Assembly: GCA_018240405.1 (NCBI GenBank)
Contig: JAFEFW010000646.1
Span: forward strand, 1-64,000
Reading direction: 5' to 3'
Length of the DNA stretch: 64,000 bases
DNA from: Pseudomonadota bacterium
Lineage (GTDB): Bacteria; Pseudomonadota; Alphaproteobacteria; Acetobacterales; Acetobacteraceae
The notes under the pieces were generated by a model. It did not search any database, was not told where the DNA came from, and was given only the letters and a program-made list of their open reading frames with translations. The translations under genes were made by a program, and so were the position numbers. This document shows positions 43,313 to 53,019 of this stretch, one piece after another; the first letter of the stretch is position 1, and each line of letters starts with the position of its first letter.

Positions 43313-43797
43313 TTTTGGCGATTGCCGGGGCGGTTCTGTGGGGTGTGGTTGTGGCGGGGTTCGGGGCTTGGCTCACCGACCTGACGCCGTGGTACCGCAA
43401 CCTGAAGAAACCGTCCTGGCAGCCGCCGGACTATCTGTTCGGCCCGGCCTGGAGCGTGATCCTGGCCCTAGCCTCCTGGTCGCTCTACCTGTCCTGGACC
43501 AGCGCGCCGACCGACGGTGCGCGCACCATGGTGCTGCTGCTCTTCCTGTGGAACGGCGCCGCGAACCTACTGTGGAGTCCGCTGTTCTTTCGCTGGCGCC
43601 GCCCGGACTGGGCGCTGTACGAGGTGCCGGTGCTGTGGCTCTCCTGCCTGGTGCCGATCATCCTGCTGGCGCCGATCAGCGGTCTGGCAAGCCTTCTGCT
43701 GGTCCCCTACCTGCTGTGGGTCACCTTCGCGGCCTATCTGAACCTGACCATCGTGAGGCTGAACGGACCATTCGGACGTCAGGCGCAAACGACCTAG
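43309..43797 (+). CDS. tspO: TspO/MBR family protein
   Basis: 162-aa membrane protein with five predicted helices. Signature residues include WYRNLKKPSWQPPDYLFGPAWSV, LFLWNGAANLLWSPLFF and LVPYLLWVTFAAYLNLTI. In Rhodobacter, TspO dampens photosynthesis gene expression by affecting tetrapyrrole intermediates. Starts at a GTG that overlaps the bchP stop (GTGA), so it is translationally coupled to pigment genes. Confidence 0.93.
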   Translation: MILAIAGAVLWGVVVAGFGAWLTDLTPWYRNLKKPSWQPPDYLFGPAWSVILALASWSLYLSWTSAPTDGARTMVLLLFLWNGAANLLWSPLFFRWRRPDWALYEVPVLWLSCLVPIILLAPISGLASLLLVPYLLWVTFAAYLNLTIVRLNGPFGRQAQTT

Positions 43798-43934
43798 CAA
43801 AATTCGCATGGGCACATTGCGCCTGGGCGGGTAAGGCCGCTTAATCAGCTGCCACCGCGCGCCGACGTGCGGTTTATTCGTTGTTTGCATGGCAGGGATG
43901 CCGCACCCCATGGTGCGCCGCACGGGAGCGAGCA

Positions 43935-44183
43935 GTGCTTTACAGCGTTACGCATGAGGAGACCGGTCGGGTTACCACCTATCCGGACTCCGCCTCCTAC
44001 GAGGCCGCCTGGGACTGGTTCGAGGCGAGCGAAGAGCCGGCGCTGATTGCCTGGTACGAGGCCTGGGATGCAGCGAAACATGGCCAGGAATACCACACCA
44101 TCTGGGCCGACGAGGCGCGGACGGTACTGGCCCCGGACTGGCCAGATATTGTGACGGCCGCGTACGCCTGGACGAACTTCTAG
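43935..44183 (+). CDS. small tryptophan-rich acidic protein, unknown
   Basis: 82 aa from a GTG at 43935 with GGGAG upstream; the frame extends back to an ATG at 43881 with poorer context. The sequence is acidic, rich in Trp and Ala (YEAAWDWFEASEEPALIAWYEAWDAA) and apparently soluble and helical. No family recognised and no obvious link to neighbours. It lies between tspO and the cco cluster. Confidence 0.5.
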   Translation: MLYSVTHEETGRVTTYPDSASYEAAWDWFEASEEPALIAWYEAWDAAKHGQEYHTIWADEARTVLAPDWPDIVTAAYAWTNF

Positions 44184-44264
44184 GCGGGTCTTGCAGCGGC
44201 GTTGCGCCGCCTTTGCCTGCTCGGCGTCGAACACGGCGGCAAGGGAATCGGGCGACCGGAGCCC

Positions 44265-45005
44265 CTATGCCAGGCGCTGCCAGGCCAGGATCAGCAGCAG
44301 CACCGCGTTCAGCCCCATGACGACGGGCGCTGCAGCGGTCACGCCGCGATTCCAGCGCCGCCCCGCCGCCTGCCCGGCCACACCGACGACCATCAGGCTC
44401 GGCACCGTGCCCAGACCGAACGCCAGCATGGCGGCAGCGCCCAGGAGCGGCGCACCGCTCGCCGCAGCGGCCGCGAGCGCACCGTAGAGAAAGCCGCAGG
44501 GCAGGAAGCCCAGCGCCAGCCCGAGAAGAAACTCACCCGCCGCGGACCCGCGCGGGATACGGGCGGAGATGCGGCCCAGGAACCGCCCCCACCAGGCCGG
44601 CGCGCGGTCTGCCCAGCGCAGACCCGCCAGCCGTCCGGCGGCGTGGCTGATGAACAGTCCGGCCGCCACCGCCAACAGCACCGCCGAGACCGGCCGCGTC
44701 CAGAAGCTGCCGGCGAAGACCGCGGCCGACCCACCGGCCACCGCGCCGAGTCCGGCATAGGTCGTCAGGCGCCCCAGATGATACGGCACCAGCAAGCCAC
44801 TGCGAATACGCATCGATTCGCATAACATCCGGTGCGGCACGCGCGCCATGCGATCCGCAACCTGCCCGAGGACAAACACGCCGCACATCGGCGCGCAGTG
44901 CAGGACGCTGCCGGCGGCCCCGGCCAGGAACAGTCCCAGCAGCAATCCACCACCGATCGCGGCATCGGACGAGCACAGCGCGATCAGGTGCTGAACATGT
45001 TCCAT
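44265..45005 (-). CDS. TauE/SafE-family (UreH-like) membrane protein, probable metal handling for cbb3 oxidase
   Basis: 246 aa with six or seven predicted helices. GSVLHCAPMCGVF near residue 35 and GFLPCGFLYGAL near 170 are cysteine-containing motifs seen in the 'sulfite exporter TauE/SafE' proteins that accompany ccoNOQP-ccoGHIS clusters. A role in copper or thiol supply for oxidase assembly is inferred from context, not shown. Diverges from the cco operon across the FNR-type box at 45042. Confidence 0.78.
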   Translation of the reverse strand: MEHVQHLIALCSSDAAIGGGLLLGLFLAGAAGSVLHCAPMCGVFVLGQVADRMARVPHRMLCESMRIRSGLLVPYHLGRLTTYAGLGAVAGGSAAVFAGSFWTRPVSAVLLAVAAGLFISHAAGRLAGLRWADRAPAWWGRFLGRISARIPRGSAAGEFLLGLALGFLPCGFLYGALAAAAASGAPLLGAAAMLAFGLGTVPSLMVVGVAGQAAGRRWNRGVTAAAPVVMGLNAVLLLILAWQRLA

Positions 45006-45041
45006 GTGGCACCAATTGCCCAGAAAACCGGCGGAAATCCG

Positions 45042-45055
45042 TTGATCTGCATCAA
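45042..45055. promoter_or_regulatory. FNR/FixK/Anr-type box of the cco operon
   Basis: TTGATCTGCATCAA is an exact TTGAT-N4-ATCAA match, 53 bp before the first gene start of the cco operon. Such boxes activate cbb3 oxidase genes at low oxygen in many proteobacteria. It may also affect the divergent TauE-like gene. Confidence 0.85.
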
Positions 45056-45108
45056 GGTGGTGTCGTTAACATGTTGTCAGATTGCCTCGGCTAGCAAGAG
45101 AGGTACTC

Positions 45109-45327
45109 ATGCAATCCGAGGTGGGTGACTGGATCGTCGGTCCCTTCGTGGCGATCCTTGGCCTGATAGGGCTTATCCTGTTCGGCCGAGCCAACGATGG
45201 CGAAATGACCGTGTTCGGCGCGGCGCTCGCGCTGTTTGCCATCGTATTCATTTTTAGCTTGATCAAGCGCCGCTTCGATGGCGGTCACGCAGTCCAGGCA
45301 GCGGCAAAGGGTGCCGGCCATGAGTGA
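45109..45327 (+). CDS. small membrane protein preceding ccoN
   Basis: 72 aa with two predicted transmembrane segments ([19 protein letters not shown] and [18 protein letters not shown]) and a basic C-terminal tail. Its stop overlaps ccoN by 8 nt, so it is cotranslated with the oxidase. I do not recognise the family; it may be an accessory of the oxidase. GAGAGG sits upstream of the ATG. Confidence 0.7.
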   Translation: MQSEVGDWIVGPFVAILGLIGLILFGRANDGEMTVFGAALALFAIVFIFSLIKRRFDGGHAVQAAAKGAGHE

Positions 45328-46798
45328 CGCATTCGCGGCCCCGCGGCCGGTCATGTACAACGAAGATGTGGTGAAGAAATTCATCATCGCCGCCATGTTC
45401 TGGGCAATCGTTGCGTTCCTGGTCGGTGTCTATCTTGCCGCCGAACTGGCTTGGCCCTCGCTGAACTTCGGATTGTCCTGGATCAACTTCGGGCGGCTGC
45501 GCCCGGTGCACACCTCAGCGGCCATTTTCGCCTTCGGCGGCTCCGCCCTGATCGGCACCTCGCTGTACATCGTCCAGCGCACCTGCCGGGCGCGCCTGTT
45601 CGGCGGCCGTGCGCTCGCCGATTTCCTGTTCTGGGGCTATCAGTTCTTCATCGTGATGGCCGCGCTCAGCTACGTGATGGGCTACAGCCAGAGCAAGGAA
45701 TACGCGGAACCCGAATGGCACATCGACCTGTTCCTGACCGTTGTCTGGGTGGTCTATCTGCTGATCTTCCTCGGCACGCTGCTGAAGCGGCAGGAAGAGC
45801 ACATCTACGTCGCGAACTGGTTCCTGCTGGCGTTCATCGTCACCGTGGCGATGCTGCATATCGGCAACAATGCGGCGGTGCCGATCAGCCTGTTCTCGGC
45901 CAAGAGCTACATCGTTTACTCGGGCGTGCAGGACGCCATCGTGCAGTGGTGGTATGGCCACAACGCGGTGGGCTTCTTCCTGACCGCCGGCTTCCTGGGC
46001 ATGATGTATTACTTCATCCCGAAGGCCGCCGGCCGCCCCGTCTACTCCTACCGGCTGTCGGTCGTGCACTTCTGGACGCTGATCTTCCTGTATATCTGGG
46101 CCGGTCCGCACCACCTGCACTGGACCTCGCTGCCGGACTGGACGCAGATGCTGGGCATGGCGTTCTCGGTCATGCTGTGGATGCCGTCCTGGGGCGGCAT
46201 GATCAACGGCATCATGACCCTGTCGGGCGCCTGGGATAAGCTGCGCACCGATCCGGGCCTGCGCTTCAGCGTCACCGCCGTCGGCTTCTACGGCATGTCT
46301 ACCTTCGAAGGCCCGCTGATGTCGGTCCGCCAGGTGAATGCACTGTCGCATTACACCGACTGGACGATCGGCCACGTGCACTCCGGCGCGCTGGGCTGGG
46401 TGGCGTTCATCGTGTTCGGCGCGATCTACTACATCGTTCCGGTGCTGTGGCAGCGCAAGGCGCTGTATTCGACGCGCCTGGTGTCCTGGCACTACTGGAT
46501 CGCGACCCTGGGCATCGTCCTCTACATCGTTTCGATGTGGGTGGCCGGCATCACCGAAGGTCTGATGTGGCGCGCCTACGACCAGTACGGCTTCCTGCAG
46601 TACTCGTTCGTCGAGTCGGTCGTTGCGATCCATCCCTACATGGTCGTGCGCCTGCTGGGCGGCCTGTTCTTCCTGACCGGCGGCCTGATCATGGTCTACA
46701 ACCTGATCCAGACCGTGAAGAGCCCCACCACGGAGCTGCCGCGCGAGAAGCTGCAATCCGGTTATCCCGCCGGCGCCGTTCCGGCTGCAGGGGAGTGA
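45320..46798 (+). CDS. ccoN: cbb3-type cytochrome c oxidase catalytic subunit CcoN
   Basis: 492 aa with about 12 helices; contains the heme b/heme b3-CuB centre and reduces O2 with high affinity. Histidine-bearing segments: [41 protein letters not shown] and [10 protein letters not shown]. The ATG at 45320 overlaps the upstream small gene; the frame is open further upstream without similarity. First structural gene of ccoNOQP. Confidence 0.96.
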   Translation: MSDAFAAPRPVMYNEDVVKKFIIAAMFWAIVAFLVGVYLAAELAWPSLNFGLSWINFGRLRPVHTSAAIFAFGGSALIGTSLYIVQRTCRARLFGGRALADFLFWGYQFFIVMAALSYVMGYSQSKEYAEPEWHIDLFLTVVWVVYLLIFLGTLLKRQEEHIYVANWFLLAFIVTVAMLHIGNNAAVPISLFSAKSYIVYSGVQDAIVQWWYGHNAVGFFLTAGFLGMMYYFIPKAAGRPVYSYRLSVVHFWTLIFLYIWAGPHHLHWTSLPDWTQMLGMAFSVMLWMPSWGGMINGIMTLSGAWDKLRTDPGLRFSVTAVGFYGMSTFEGPLMSVRQVNALSHYTDWTIGHVHSGALGWVAFIVFGAIYYIVPVLWQRKALYSTRLVSWHYWIATLGIVLYIVSMWVAGITEGLMWRAYDQYGFLQYSFVESVVAIHPYMVVRLLGGLFFLTGGLIMVYNLIQTVKSPTTELPREKLQSGYPAGAVPAAGE

Positions 46799-46804
46799 GC
46801 GATC

Positions 46805-47521
46805 ATGGCATTCCGCAACGAATTCTTTGAGAAGAACGCCATCTTCCTGCTGGTCGGCACGCTGCTGACGGTCGCGGTCGGTGGCATTGTCGAGGTGGTT
46901 CCGGTCTTCACCGTCGAAACGACGGTGGAGAAGGTACAGGGCATGCGTCCCTACTCACCGCTCGAATCCCGTGGCCGCGACATCTACGTCCGCGAGGGCT
47001 GCTACACCTGCCACAGCCAGCAGGTGCGCACCCTGCGCGATGAGGTGGAGCGCTACGGTCACTACTCGATCGCGGCCGAGAGCATGTATGACCATCCGTT
47101 CCAGTGGGGCTCCAAGCGTATCGGTCCCGATCTGGCGCGCGTGGGCGGCAAATACTCCAGCGACTGGCAGTATGCCCACCTGAAGAACCCGCAGGAGCTG
47201 GTGCCGGAATCGCTGATGCCGCGCTACGCCTTCCTGGCGGAAACCCCGCTACAGACCTACGACACCGTGGCACGGATGAAGACACTGCGCATGGTCGGTG
47301 TGCCCTACACGGATGAGCAGATCACCAGCGCCGAGTCCGACCTGCGGACGCAGTCGGATCCGACAGCCGACCAGACCAAGCTGCTGGCGCGGTATCCGAA
47401 GGCGGTGACGGTGCCAGGCAACGGCACGCCGACCGAAATGGACGCCCTGGTCGCGTATCTGCAGATGCTGGGCACGCTGGTGAACTTTGCCGACACCAAC
47501 ACCGAAAGGCTGCGCCAATGA
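46805..47521 (+). CDS. ccoO: cbb3 oxidase monoheme cytochrome c subunit CcoO
   Basis: 238 aa: one N-terminal membrane anchor (residues about 10-32) and a periplasmic cytochrome c domain with CYTCHSQQVRTLRDE. GYHSIAAESMYDHP-like YGHYSIAAESMYDHPFQWGSKRIGPDLARVGGKYS is diagnostic. ATGA overlap with ccoQ. Confidence 0.96.
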   Translation: MAFRNEFFEKNAIFLLVGTLLTVAVGGIVEVVPVFTVETTVEKVQGMRPYSPLESRGRDIYVREGCYTCHSQQVRTLRDEVERYGHYSIAAESMYDHPFQWGSKRIGPDLARVGGKYSSDWQYAHLKNPQELVPESLMPRYAFLAETPLQTYDTVARMKTLRMVGVPYTDEQITSAESDLRTQSDPTADQTKLLARYPKAVTVPGNGTPTEMDALVAYLQMLGTLVNFADTNTERLRQ

Positions 47522-47673
47522 TCGGTGTCATGGACGTGGTTCACTGGATCGACCACCACATCATCATCGTCATGATGATCATGTTCGTCGCGATCGTCGT
47601 TTCCACTTATTGGCCGAGCCGCAAGAACAGCATCGAGCGCCAGGGCCAGATTCCGTTCAAGGATGACGTGTAG
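47518..47673 (+). CDS. ccoQ: cbb3 oxidase small subunit CcoQ
   Basis: 51 aa with one transmembrane segment (HIIIVMMIMFVAIVVSTYW) followed by PSRKNSIERQGQIPFKDD, the usual CcoQ tail. It overlaps ccoO (ATGA) and ccoP (TAGTG). It stabilises the complex in other species. Confidence 0.92.
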   Translation: MIGVMDVVHWIDHHIIIVMMIMFVAIVVSTYWPSRKNSIERQGQIPFKDDV

Positions 47674-48542
47674 TGCCCACTAAGATCGAAAAGGACTCCG
47701 TCACCGGTCGCGAGACGACCGGCCATGAGTGGGACGGACTGAAGGAACTGAACACGCCGTTGCCGAAATGGTGGCTGTATGTGTTCTACCTCACGATCGC
47801 CACGTCGGTGCTGCAGTTCGTGCTGTATCCGTCGTTCTCCTATGGTCCCGGCTACCTGCACGGCGTGCTGGGCTACACCACCCGCCAGGAAGTCGACCAG
47901 GACGTCGCCAAGATCGTCGCCAAGCGCAAGGCCGACATGGACAAGATCGGCACGCTGTCCTTCGCGCAGATCAAGGCCGATCCGAAGCTGCTGGAAGTGG
48001 CGCTGGTCGACGGCAAGCAGGTCTTCGCCAGCAACTGCCAGCCGTGCCACGGCGCCGGCGGCGGCGGCAATCCGGGCTACCCGGCACTCGCCGCAGGCGC
48101 CTGGATCTGGGGCGGCACGCTGGATGCCATCCAGAAGACCGTGACGTACGGCGTCCGCTCCGACGATCCCAACGCCCGCACCAGCGCCATGCCGGCGTTC
48201 GGCGCCGGCCTGCTGACACAGCCGCAGATCCAGGCGGTCGCGGACTATGTCTGGGTGACGTTCTACGGCAACAAGGCGGACGGCCGGGACGTGTCGGAAG
48301 GCGCCAAGGTGTTCAACGCCAACTGCGCCGTCTGCCATGGCGTGAAGGGCGAGGGCAACAAGCTGATGGGTGCGCCGCGGCTGGCAAGCCAGGTGCACCT
48401 GTATGGCAACACGCGTGAGGCGATCATGGCGCAGGTCATGGGGCCGAAAATGGGCGTGATGCCGGCGTGGAACACCCGCCTCGATCCCGCCACCATCAAG
48501 GCCGTCACGCTGTACGTCCACTCGCTGGGCGGCGGCGAGTAA
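47673..48542 (+). CDS. ccoP: cbb3 oxidase diheme cytochrome c subunit CcoP
   Basis: 289 aa. The N-terminal GHEWDGLKELNTPLPKWWLYVFYLTI includes the membrane anchor. Two heme sites follow: CQPCHGAGG at about residue 122 and CAVCHGVKG at about 217. Starts at a GTG overlapping the ccoQ stop. A terminator follows. Confidence 0.96.
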   Translation: MPTKIEKDSVTGRETTGHEWDGLKELNTPLPKWWLYVFYLTIATSVLQFVLYPSFSYGPGYLHGVLGYTTRQEVDQDVAKIVAKRKADMDKIGTLSFAQIKADPKLLEVALVDGKQVFASNCQPCHGAGGGGNPGYPALAAGAWIWGGTLDAIQKTVTYGVRSDDPNARTSAMPAFGAGLLTQPQIQAVADYVWVTFYGNKADGRDVSEGAKVFNANCAVCHGVKGEGNKLMGAPRLASQVHLYGNTREAIMAQVMGPKMGVMPAWNTRLDPATIKAVTLYVHSLGGGE

Positions 48543-48550
48543 CGAACGGA

Positions 48551-48585
48551 CGCCCGGAGGTTCAGGAGTCCTCCGGGCGTTCTCT
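48551..48585 (+). terminator. terminator after ccoNOQP
   Basis: CGCCCGGAGG pairs perfectly with CCTCCGGGCG over a 9-nt loop, followed by a T/C-rich tract. Confidence 0.85.
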
Positions 48586-48649
48586 TCCCCTGCAGCGAAT
48601 ATCGGCATGACGGGTCGGGGCAGGCCCTGTCATGCGGGAGCGACAGACC

Positions 48650-50152
48650 GTGTCACGCATCAGCAAGAAAGATCGACAGGCGGCGGCCGAGACCAAGGCG
48701 ACCAGCCAGAGTCTGTATGCGAACCGCGTGCGGATCTACCCGAAGGCGGTGTATGGCCCTGGCCGCATCGTCAAATGGGCGATCATGATCCCCTGCCTGA
48801 TGCTCTACTACGTGCTGCCGTGGATACGCTGGTATCGTGGCCCCGGCCAGCCCGACCAGGCCGTGCTGCTGGATGTCTCCACCCAGCGCTTCTACTTCTT
48901 TGATATGGAGCTTTGGCCGCAGGATATCTGGCTGCTCGCCGGCCTGCTGATCATGGGCGCGGTGACGCTGTTCCTGGTCACCTCGGTCGTCGGCCGCGTC
49001 TGGTGCGGCTATGCCTGCCCGCAGACAGTCTGGACCGACCTGTTCATGTGGATCGAACGGGCGATCGAGGGCGACCGGGCGGAGCGCATGGCGCGCGACG
49101 CCGCACCGCTGACCGCCGACACCGCCTGGAAGAAGTTCCTGAAACACTGGGCCTGGATTGGCGTGGCGTTCTGGACCGGCGGCGCGGCGATGATGTATTT
49201 CACCGACGCGCCGACCATGGTGGTCGACTTCTGGACGCTGCAGGCGCCGACGCCGGTCTATTTCTTCACCGGATTGTTCACCGCCACCACCTACGTCCTG
49301 GCCGGCTGGGCGCGCGAACAGGTCTGCACCTTCATGTGCCCCTGGCCGCGCTTCCAGGCGGCGATGCTCGACGACCAGAGCTTCACCGTCACCTACCAGG
49401 CCTGGCGTGGCGAACCCCGGATGCGCGGCAGCAAGAAGTATGCGCCTGGCACAAACGCCGGCGACTGCGTGGACTGCGGCCTGTGCGTGCAGTCCTGCCC
49501 GACCGGCGTCGATATCCGCGATGGCATTCAGTTGGAATGCATCAATTGCGGCCTGTGCATGGACGCCTGCAATACGGTGATGAAGCGGCTGAAGCGGCCA
49601 AAGGGCCTGATCACCTGGGACACGCTGTCACGCCAGGCGGCCAAGGCCGCGGGGCGGCAGGAGCCGATCCATTTCTTCCGCCCGCGGACGCTGATCTACG
49701 CCGGCGTCCTCGTGGTCGGCGCTCTGGTGCTGACCGTGGCGCTGACCACCCGCTCCACCTTCACCCTGTCCGTGCAGCGCGACCGCGCGCCGATCTTCGT
49801 TACGCTGCAGGACGGCAGCCTGCGCAACGGCTACACGCTGAAGGTTGCCAACAAACTCACGCAGAACCGCGCCTTTGACATGACGATCAAGGGCTTGCCC
49901 GGCGCGCTGATGACAGTGGCCGAAACCGGCGGCGCGCCGGAGCCGGTGCTGCGCATCCTGACGTCGGCGGACCAGGTGGAAACGCTCCGCCTGCTGGTCA
50001 CCGCCCGACCGGAGAAAGTCGAGGATGGGTCCATCCCGGTTGACTTCGTGCTGCGTGACACCGCGACGGGCACAGAGACGGTCTATCACTCAACCTTCAT
50101 GGGCCCGGTGGGCTATTCGGGCGGCACACGGCCGGCAGGAGCAAAGCAATGA
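48650..50152 (+). CDS. ccoG: cbb3 oxidase assembly protein CcoG (FixG)
   Basis: About 500 aa. Several transmembrane helices surround VWCGYACPQTVWTDLFMWIE; two 4Fe-4S clusters are predicted from CVDCGLCVQSCP and CINCGLCMDACN; a C-terminal Ig-like periplasmic domain ends the protein. CcoG reduces copper for delivery to the oxidase. The GTG at 48650 has GGGAG 9 nt upstream; an in-frame ATG at 48632 is possible. ATGA overlap with ccoH. Confidence 0.94.
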   Translation: MSRISKKDRQAAAETKATSQSLYANRVRIYPKAVYGPGRIVKWAIMIPCLMLYYVLPWIRWYRGPGQPDQAVLLDVSTQRFYFFDMELWPQDIWLLAGLLIMGAVTLFLVTSVVGRVWCGYACPQTVWTDLFMWIERAIEGDRAERMARDAAPLTADTAWKKFLKHWAWIGVAFWTGGAAMMYFTDAPTMVVDFWTLQAPTPVYFFTGLFTATTYVLAGWAREQVCTFMCPWPRFQAAMLDDQSFTVTYQAWRGEPRMRGSKKYAPGTNAGDCVDCGLCVQSCPTGVDIRDGIQLECINCGLCMDACNTVMKRLKRPKGLITWDTLSRQAAKAAGRQEPIHFFRPRTLIYAGVLVVGALVLTVALTTRSTFTLSVQRDRAPIFVTLQDGSLRNGYTLKVANKLTQNRAFDMTIKGLPGALMTVAETGGAPEPVLRILTSADQVETLRLLVTARPEKVEDGSIPVDFVLRDTATGTETVYHSTFMGPVGYSGGTRPAGAKQ

Positions 50153-50610
50153 ACACGTCTTCCTGGCGCTGGTTCCCGGTCTGGCTGATCGCCGCCATGG
50201 TCGGGGTCGCAATCGTCAACGGCTACATGGTCTATGCCGCGGTGAAGTCCTTCCCGGGCCCGGTTGGGATGGACGGAATCGACTTGAGAAACGACTACAA
50301 TCGCGTTCTGGATGTCGAGAGCGTCCAGGCGGCACTCGGCTGGCGCGTCGAGACAAGCATCGATGCACAGCGGCGTCCGCTGCTGATGGTGGTCGACCGC
50401 GAGGGGCAGCCCCTGCCGGCGGCCCGCATCGATGTGGAAGCGGAGCGCCCGGTCGGGCCCAAGGACCACACGGTGCTGGCGCTGCGCGACCTTGGCCAGG
50501 GGCGGCTGCAGTCGGATACGACGCTGTTCTCCGGCCAGTGGGATCTGCTGGTGACCGTTCACAGCGGCGATCATGTCTACAGCACCACCCGCCGCGTGAT
50601 GGTGCGGTAG
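50149..50610 (+). CDS. ccoH: cbb3 oxidase assembly protein CcoH (FixH)
   Basis: 153 aa: one N-terminal helix (FPVWLIAAMVGVAIVNGYMVY) and a periplasmic FixH domain ending GQWDLLVTVHSGDHVYSTTRRVMV. Overlaps ccoG by 4 nt and precedes ccoI by 6 nt. It interacts with the oxidase during assembly in relatives. Confidence 0.92.
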   Translation: MNTSSWRWFPVWLIAAMVGVAIVNGYMVYAAVKSFPGPVGMDGIDLRNDYNRVLDVESVQAALGWRVETSIDAQRRPLLMVVDREGQPLPAARIDVEAERPVGPKDHTVLALRDLGQGRLQSDTTLFSGQWDLLVTVHSGDHVYSTTRRVMVR

Positions 50611-50616
50611 CCCAAC

Positions 50617-53019
50617 ATGGCCCAACCCCTGGCCGCCACACTGGACGACTTTCCGCCGACGCAGGCGATTGCCGACGCGATCTGCGCCCATTGCGGCCAG
50701 CCGGCGCCGGCGGGGCGCACATTCTGCTGCACCGGCTGCGCGGCGGCGCACGACATGATTCAGGGCCTGGGCCTGGGCCGCTACTACGAACAACGCGTGC
50801 TGGATGCTGCTGAGCGCGCGCCGAAGCCGGAGCCGGCGGAGCGCTGGGACCTCGCGCGGCACGTCGTCGACAAGCCGGACGGCACGCATGAACTGACGCT
50901 GGCGATCGACGGGCTGCAATGCGGCGCCTGCGTCTGGCTGATCGAGTCGGTGCTGGCGAAGCAGCCGGGCATCACCGCCGGCCGCGTCAACATGACCACC
51001 CGCCGCCTGCGCCTGGCCTGGCGCGGCGCGGCCGGCGATGCGGAACGGCTGGTCGGCCGCATCGAAGCCCTGGGTTACCGCCTAGTGCCATTCGACATGC
51101 GCGCGCTGTCGGCGGCGCAGGATCAGGCCGGGCGGGCGCTGCTGCGCGCCCTCGCCGTCGCCGGCTTCGCCGCCGGCAATGTCATGTTCATCTCGATCGG
51201 CATCTGGGCCGGTCAAACCATGTCGGACCCGATCGGTCCGGCTATGCTGGCGCTGCTGCACTGGATTTCCGCCGCCATCACCATGCCGGCGATCGCCTAT
51301 GCCGGCCGGCCATTCTTCGCCTCGGCCTGGGCGGCGCTGAAGCAACGCCGCACCAACATGGACGTGCCGATCAGCATCGGCGTGATCCTGGTCACCGTCA
51401 TGAGCCTGGTGGAGACGATCCAGCACGGCGAGCACACCTATTTCGACTCCGCCGTCACGCTGCTGTTCTTCCTGCTGATAGGCCGCTACCTCGACCACAT
51501 GGCGCGCGGGCGCGCACGGGCGACGGCGGAGCAGTTGCTGACGCTGAGGGCCAGCGACGTGGCGGTGCTGCTGGCGGACGGCACCATCCAGCGGCGGGCG
51601 CAGGAACAGGTGGCAGAGGGCGACCGCATCCTGGTCGCCACCGGCGAACGCATCGGCGTGGATGGCGTGGTGGATCAGGGCCAGTCGCTGCTCGACACCA
51701 GCCTGGTGACCGGCGAGAGCCTGCCGGCCAACGCATCGGCCGGAACGAAGGTCTTCGCCGGCACGCTGAACCTGGGTGCCGCGCTGACGGTCCGCGCGAC
51801 TGCGACCGGCGAGACGACGCTGCTGGCCGAATGCGTGCGGCTGATCGAGGCCGCCGAGGCGCGCCGGTCGCGCTTCGTGGTCATCGCCGACCGGGTGGCG
51901 CGGCGCTATGCGCCGGCGGTGCACCTATGTGCGCTGACGACGTTCCTGGGCTGGTATTTCTGGATGGACGCGCCGCTGGGCTACTCGCTGCTCACGGCGG
52001 CCGCGGTACTGATCATTACCTGCCCCTGCGCCCTCGCCCTGGCGGTGCCGGCGGTGCAGGTCATTGCCACCGGCAGGCTGTTCCGCGCCGGCATCCTGCT
52101 GAAGTCGCCGACAGCGCTGGAGCGTCTGGCGCAGGTCGATACCGTGGTGTTCGACAAGACCGGCACGCTGACGGAGCCGCTGCTGGCGCTGTCGAACGAT
52201 GTCGATCCGGCCGCGCTGCGCGAGGCGGCGGGACTGGCCGCGACCAGCCGCCACCCGCTGGCACGCTCGCTGGTCGCTGCCGCGGGCATCGTGGCGCCGG
52301 CTGACAATGTGGTAGAGCACCAGGGCCTCGGGCTGAGCCTGTCCGGGCCGAATGGCGAAACCCGGCTGGGCAGCCGCTCGTTCTGCGGCATCGAAGCCGG
52401 TTCGGCGGACGGCCCGGAATTGTGGCTGGCGCGGCCGGGCGCGGCGCCGGTGCGCTTCAGCTTCGATGAACGGTTGCGTGCCGATGCGCTCGACGTTGTG
52501 GCACGGCTGCGCGGCATGGGCCTGAGGCTGCGCCTGATCTCCGGCGACCGGCCGGAGCCGGTTGCTCGCATCGCTGCGGCGTTGGGCATTGAGGACTGGC
52601 GGGCCGGGTGCACGCCCGTGGAAAAGGTCGGGCTGATCGAGGCGTGGGCGCGCGACGGCGCAAAGATCCTGATGGTCGGCGATGGGCTGAACGACTCCCC
52701 TGCCCTGGCGGCGGCGCATGTCTCCGCCTCGCCGGCCTCGGCGGCGGATGTCAGCCAGACCGTGGCCGATCTGGTGTTCCAGGGCGCGAAACTGGCGCCG
52801 GTCTGGATCGCGCTGCGCACTGCCGTGAAATCGCGCCGCGTCATGACGGAAAACCTGGCGCTGTCGATCGGCTACAATGTGGTGATGGTGCCGCTGGCGG
52901 TGGCCGGCCTGGTCACGCCCTGGCTGGCGGCGGCGGCGATGTCGAGTTCGTCGCTGCTGGTGATGGGCAACAGCCTGCGGCTGCGGAAAGGGGCGCGCGC
53001 CCCGGGGACAAAGACATGA
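50617..53019 (+). CDS. ccoI: copper-translocating P-type ATPase CcoI (FixI/CopA2 type)
   Basis: 800 aa. A cysteine-rich N-terminus (CAHCGQPAPAGRTFCCTGC) precedes a heavy-metal domain with GLQCGACVWLIE. Then come the transmembrane region with ITCPCALALAVP, the phosphorylation site VFDKTGTLTEP and MVGDGLNDSPALA. It exports copper toward the periplasm for cbb3 assembly instead of detoxification. ccoS starts within its last codons. Confidence 0.95.
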   Translation: MAQPLAATLDDFPPTQAIADAICAHCGQPAPAGRTFCCTGCAAAHDMIQGLGLGRYYEQRVLDAAERAPKPEPAERWDLARHVVDKPDGTHELTLAIDGLQCGACVWLIESVLAKQPGITAGRVNMTTRRLRLAWRGAAGDAERLVGRIEALGYRLVPFDMRALSAAQDQAGRALLRALAVAGFAAGNVMFISIGIWAGQTMSDPIGPAMLALLHWISAAITMPAIAYAGRPFFASAWAALKQRRTNMDVPISIGVILVTVMSLVETIQHGEHTYFDSAVTLLFFLLIGRYLDHMARGRARATAEQLLTLRASDVAVLLADGTIQRRAQEQVAEGDRILVATGERIGVDGVVDQGQSLLDTSLVTGESLPANASAGTKVFAGTLNLGAALTVRATATGETTLLAECVRLIEAAEARRSRFVVIADRVARRYAPAVHLCALTTFLGWYFWMDAPLGYSLLTAAAVLIITCPCALALAVPAVQVIATGRLFRAGILLKSPTALERLAQVDTVVFDKTGTLTEPLLALSNDVDPAALREAAGLAATSRHPLARSLVAAAGIVAPADNVVEHQGLGLSLSGPNGETRLGSRSFCGIEAGSADGPELWLARPGAAPVRFSFDERLRADALDVVARLRGMGLRLRLISGDRPEPVARIAAALGIEDWRAGCTPVEKVGLIEAWARDGAKILMVGDGLNDSPALAAAHVSASPASAADVSQTVADLVFQGAKLAPVWIALRTAVKSRRVMTENLALSIGYNVVMVPLAVAGLVTPWLAAAAMSSSSLLVMGNSLRLRKGARAPGTKT

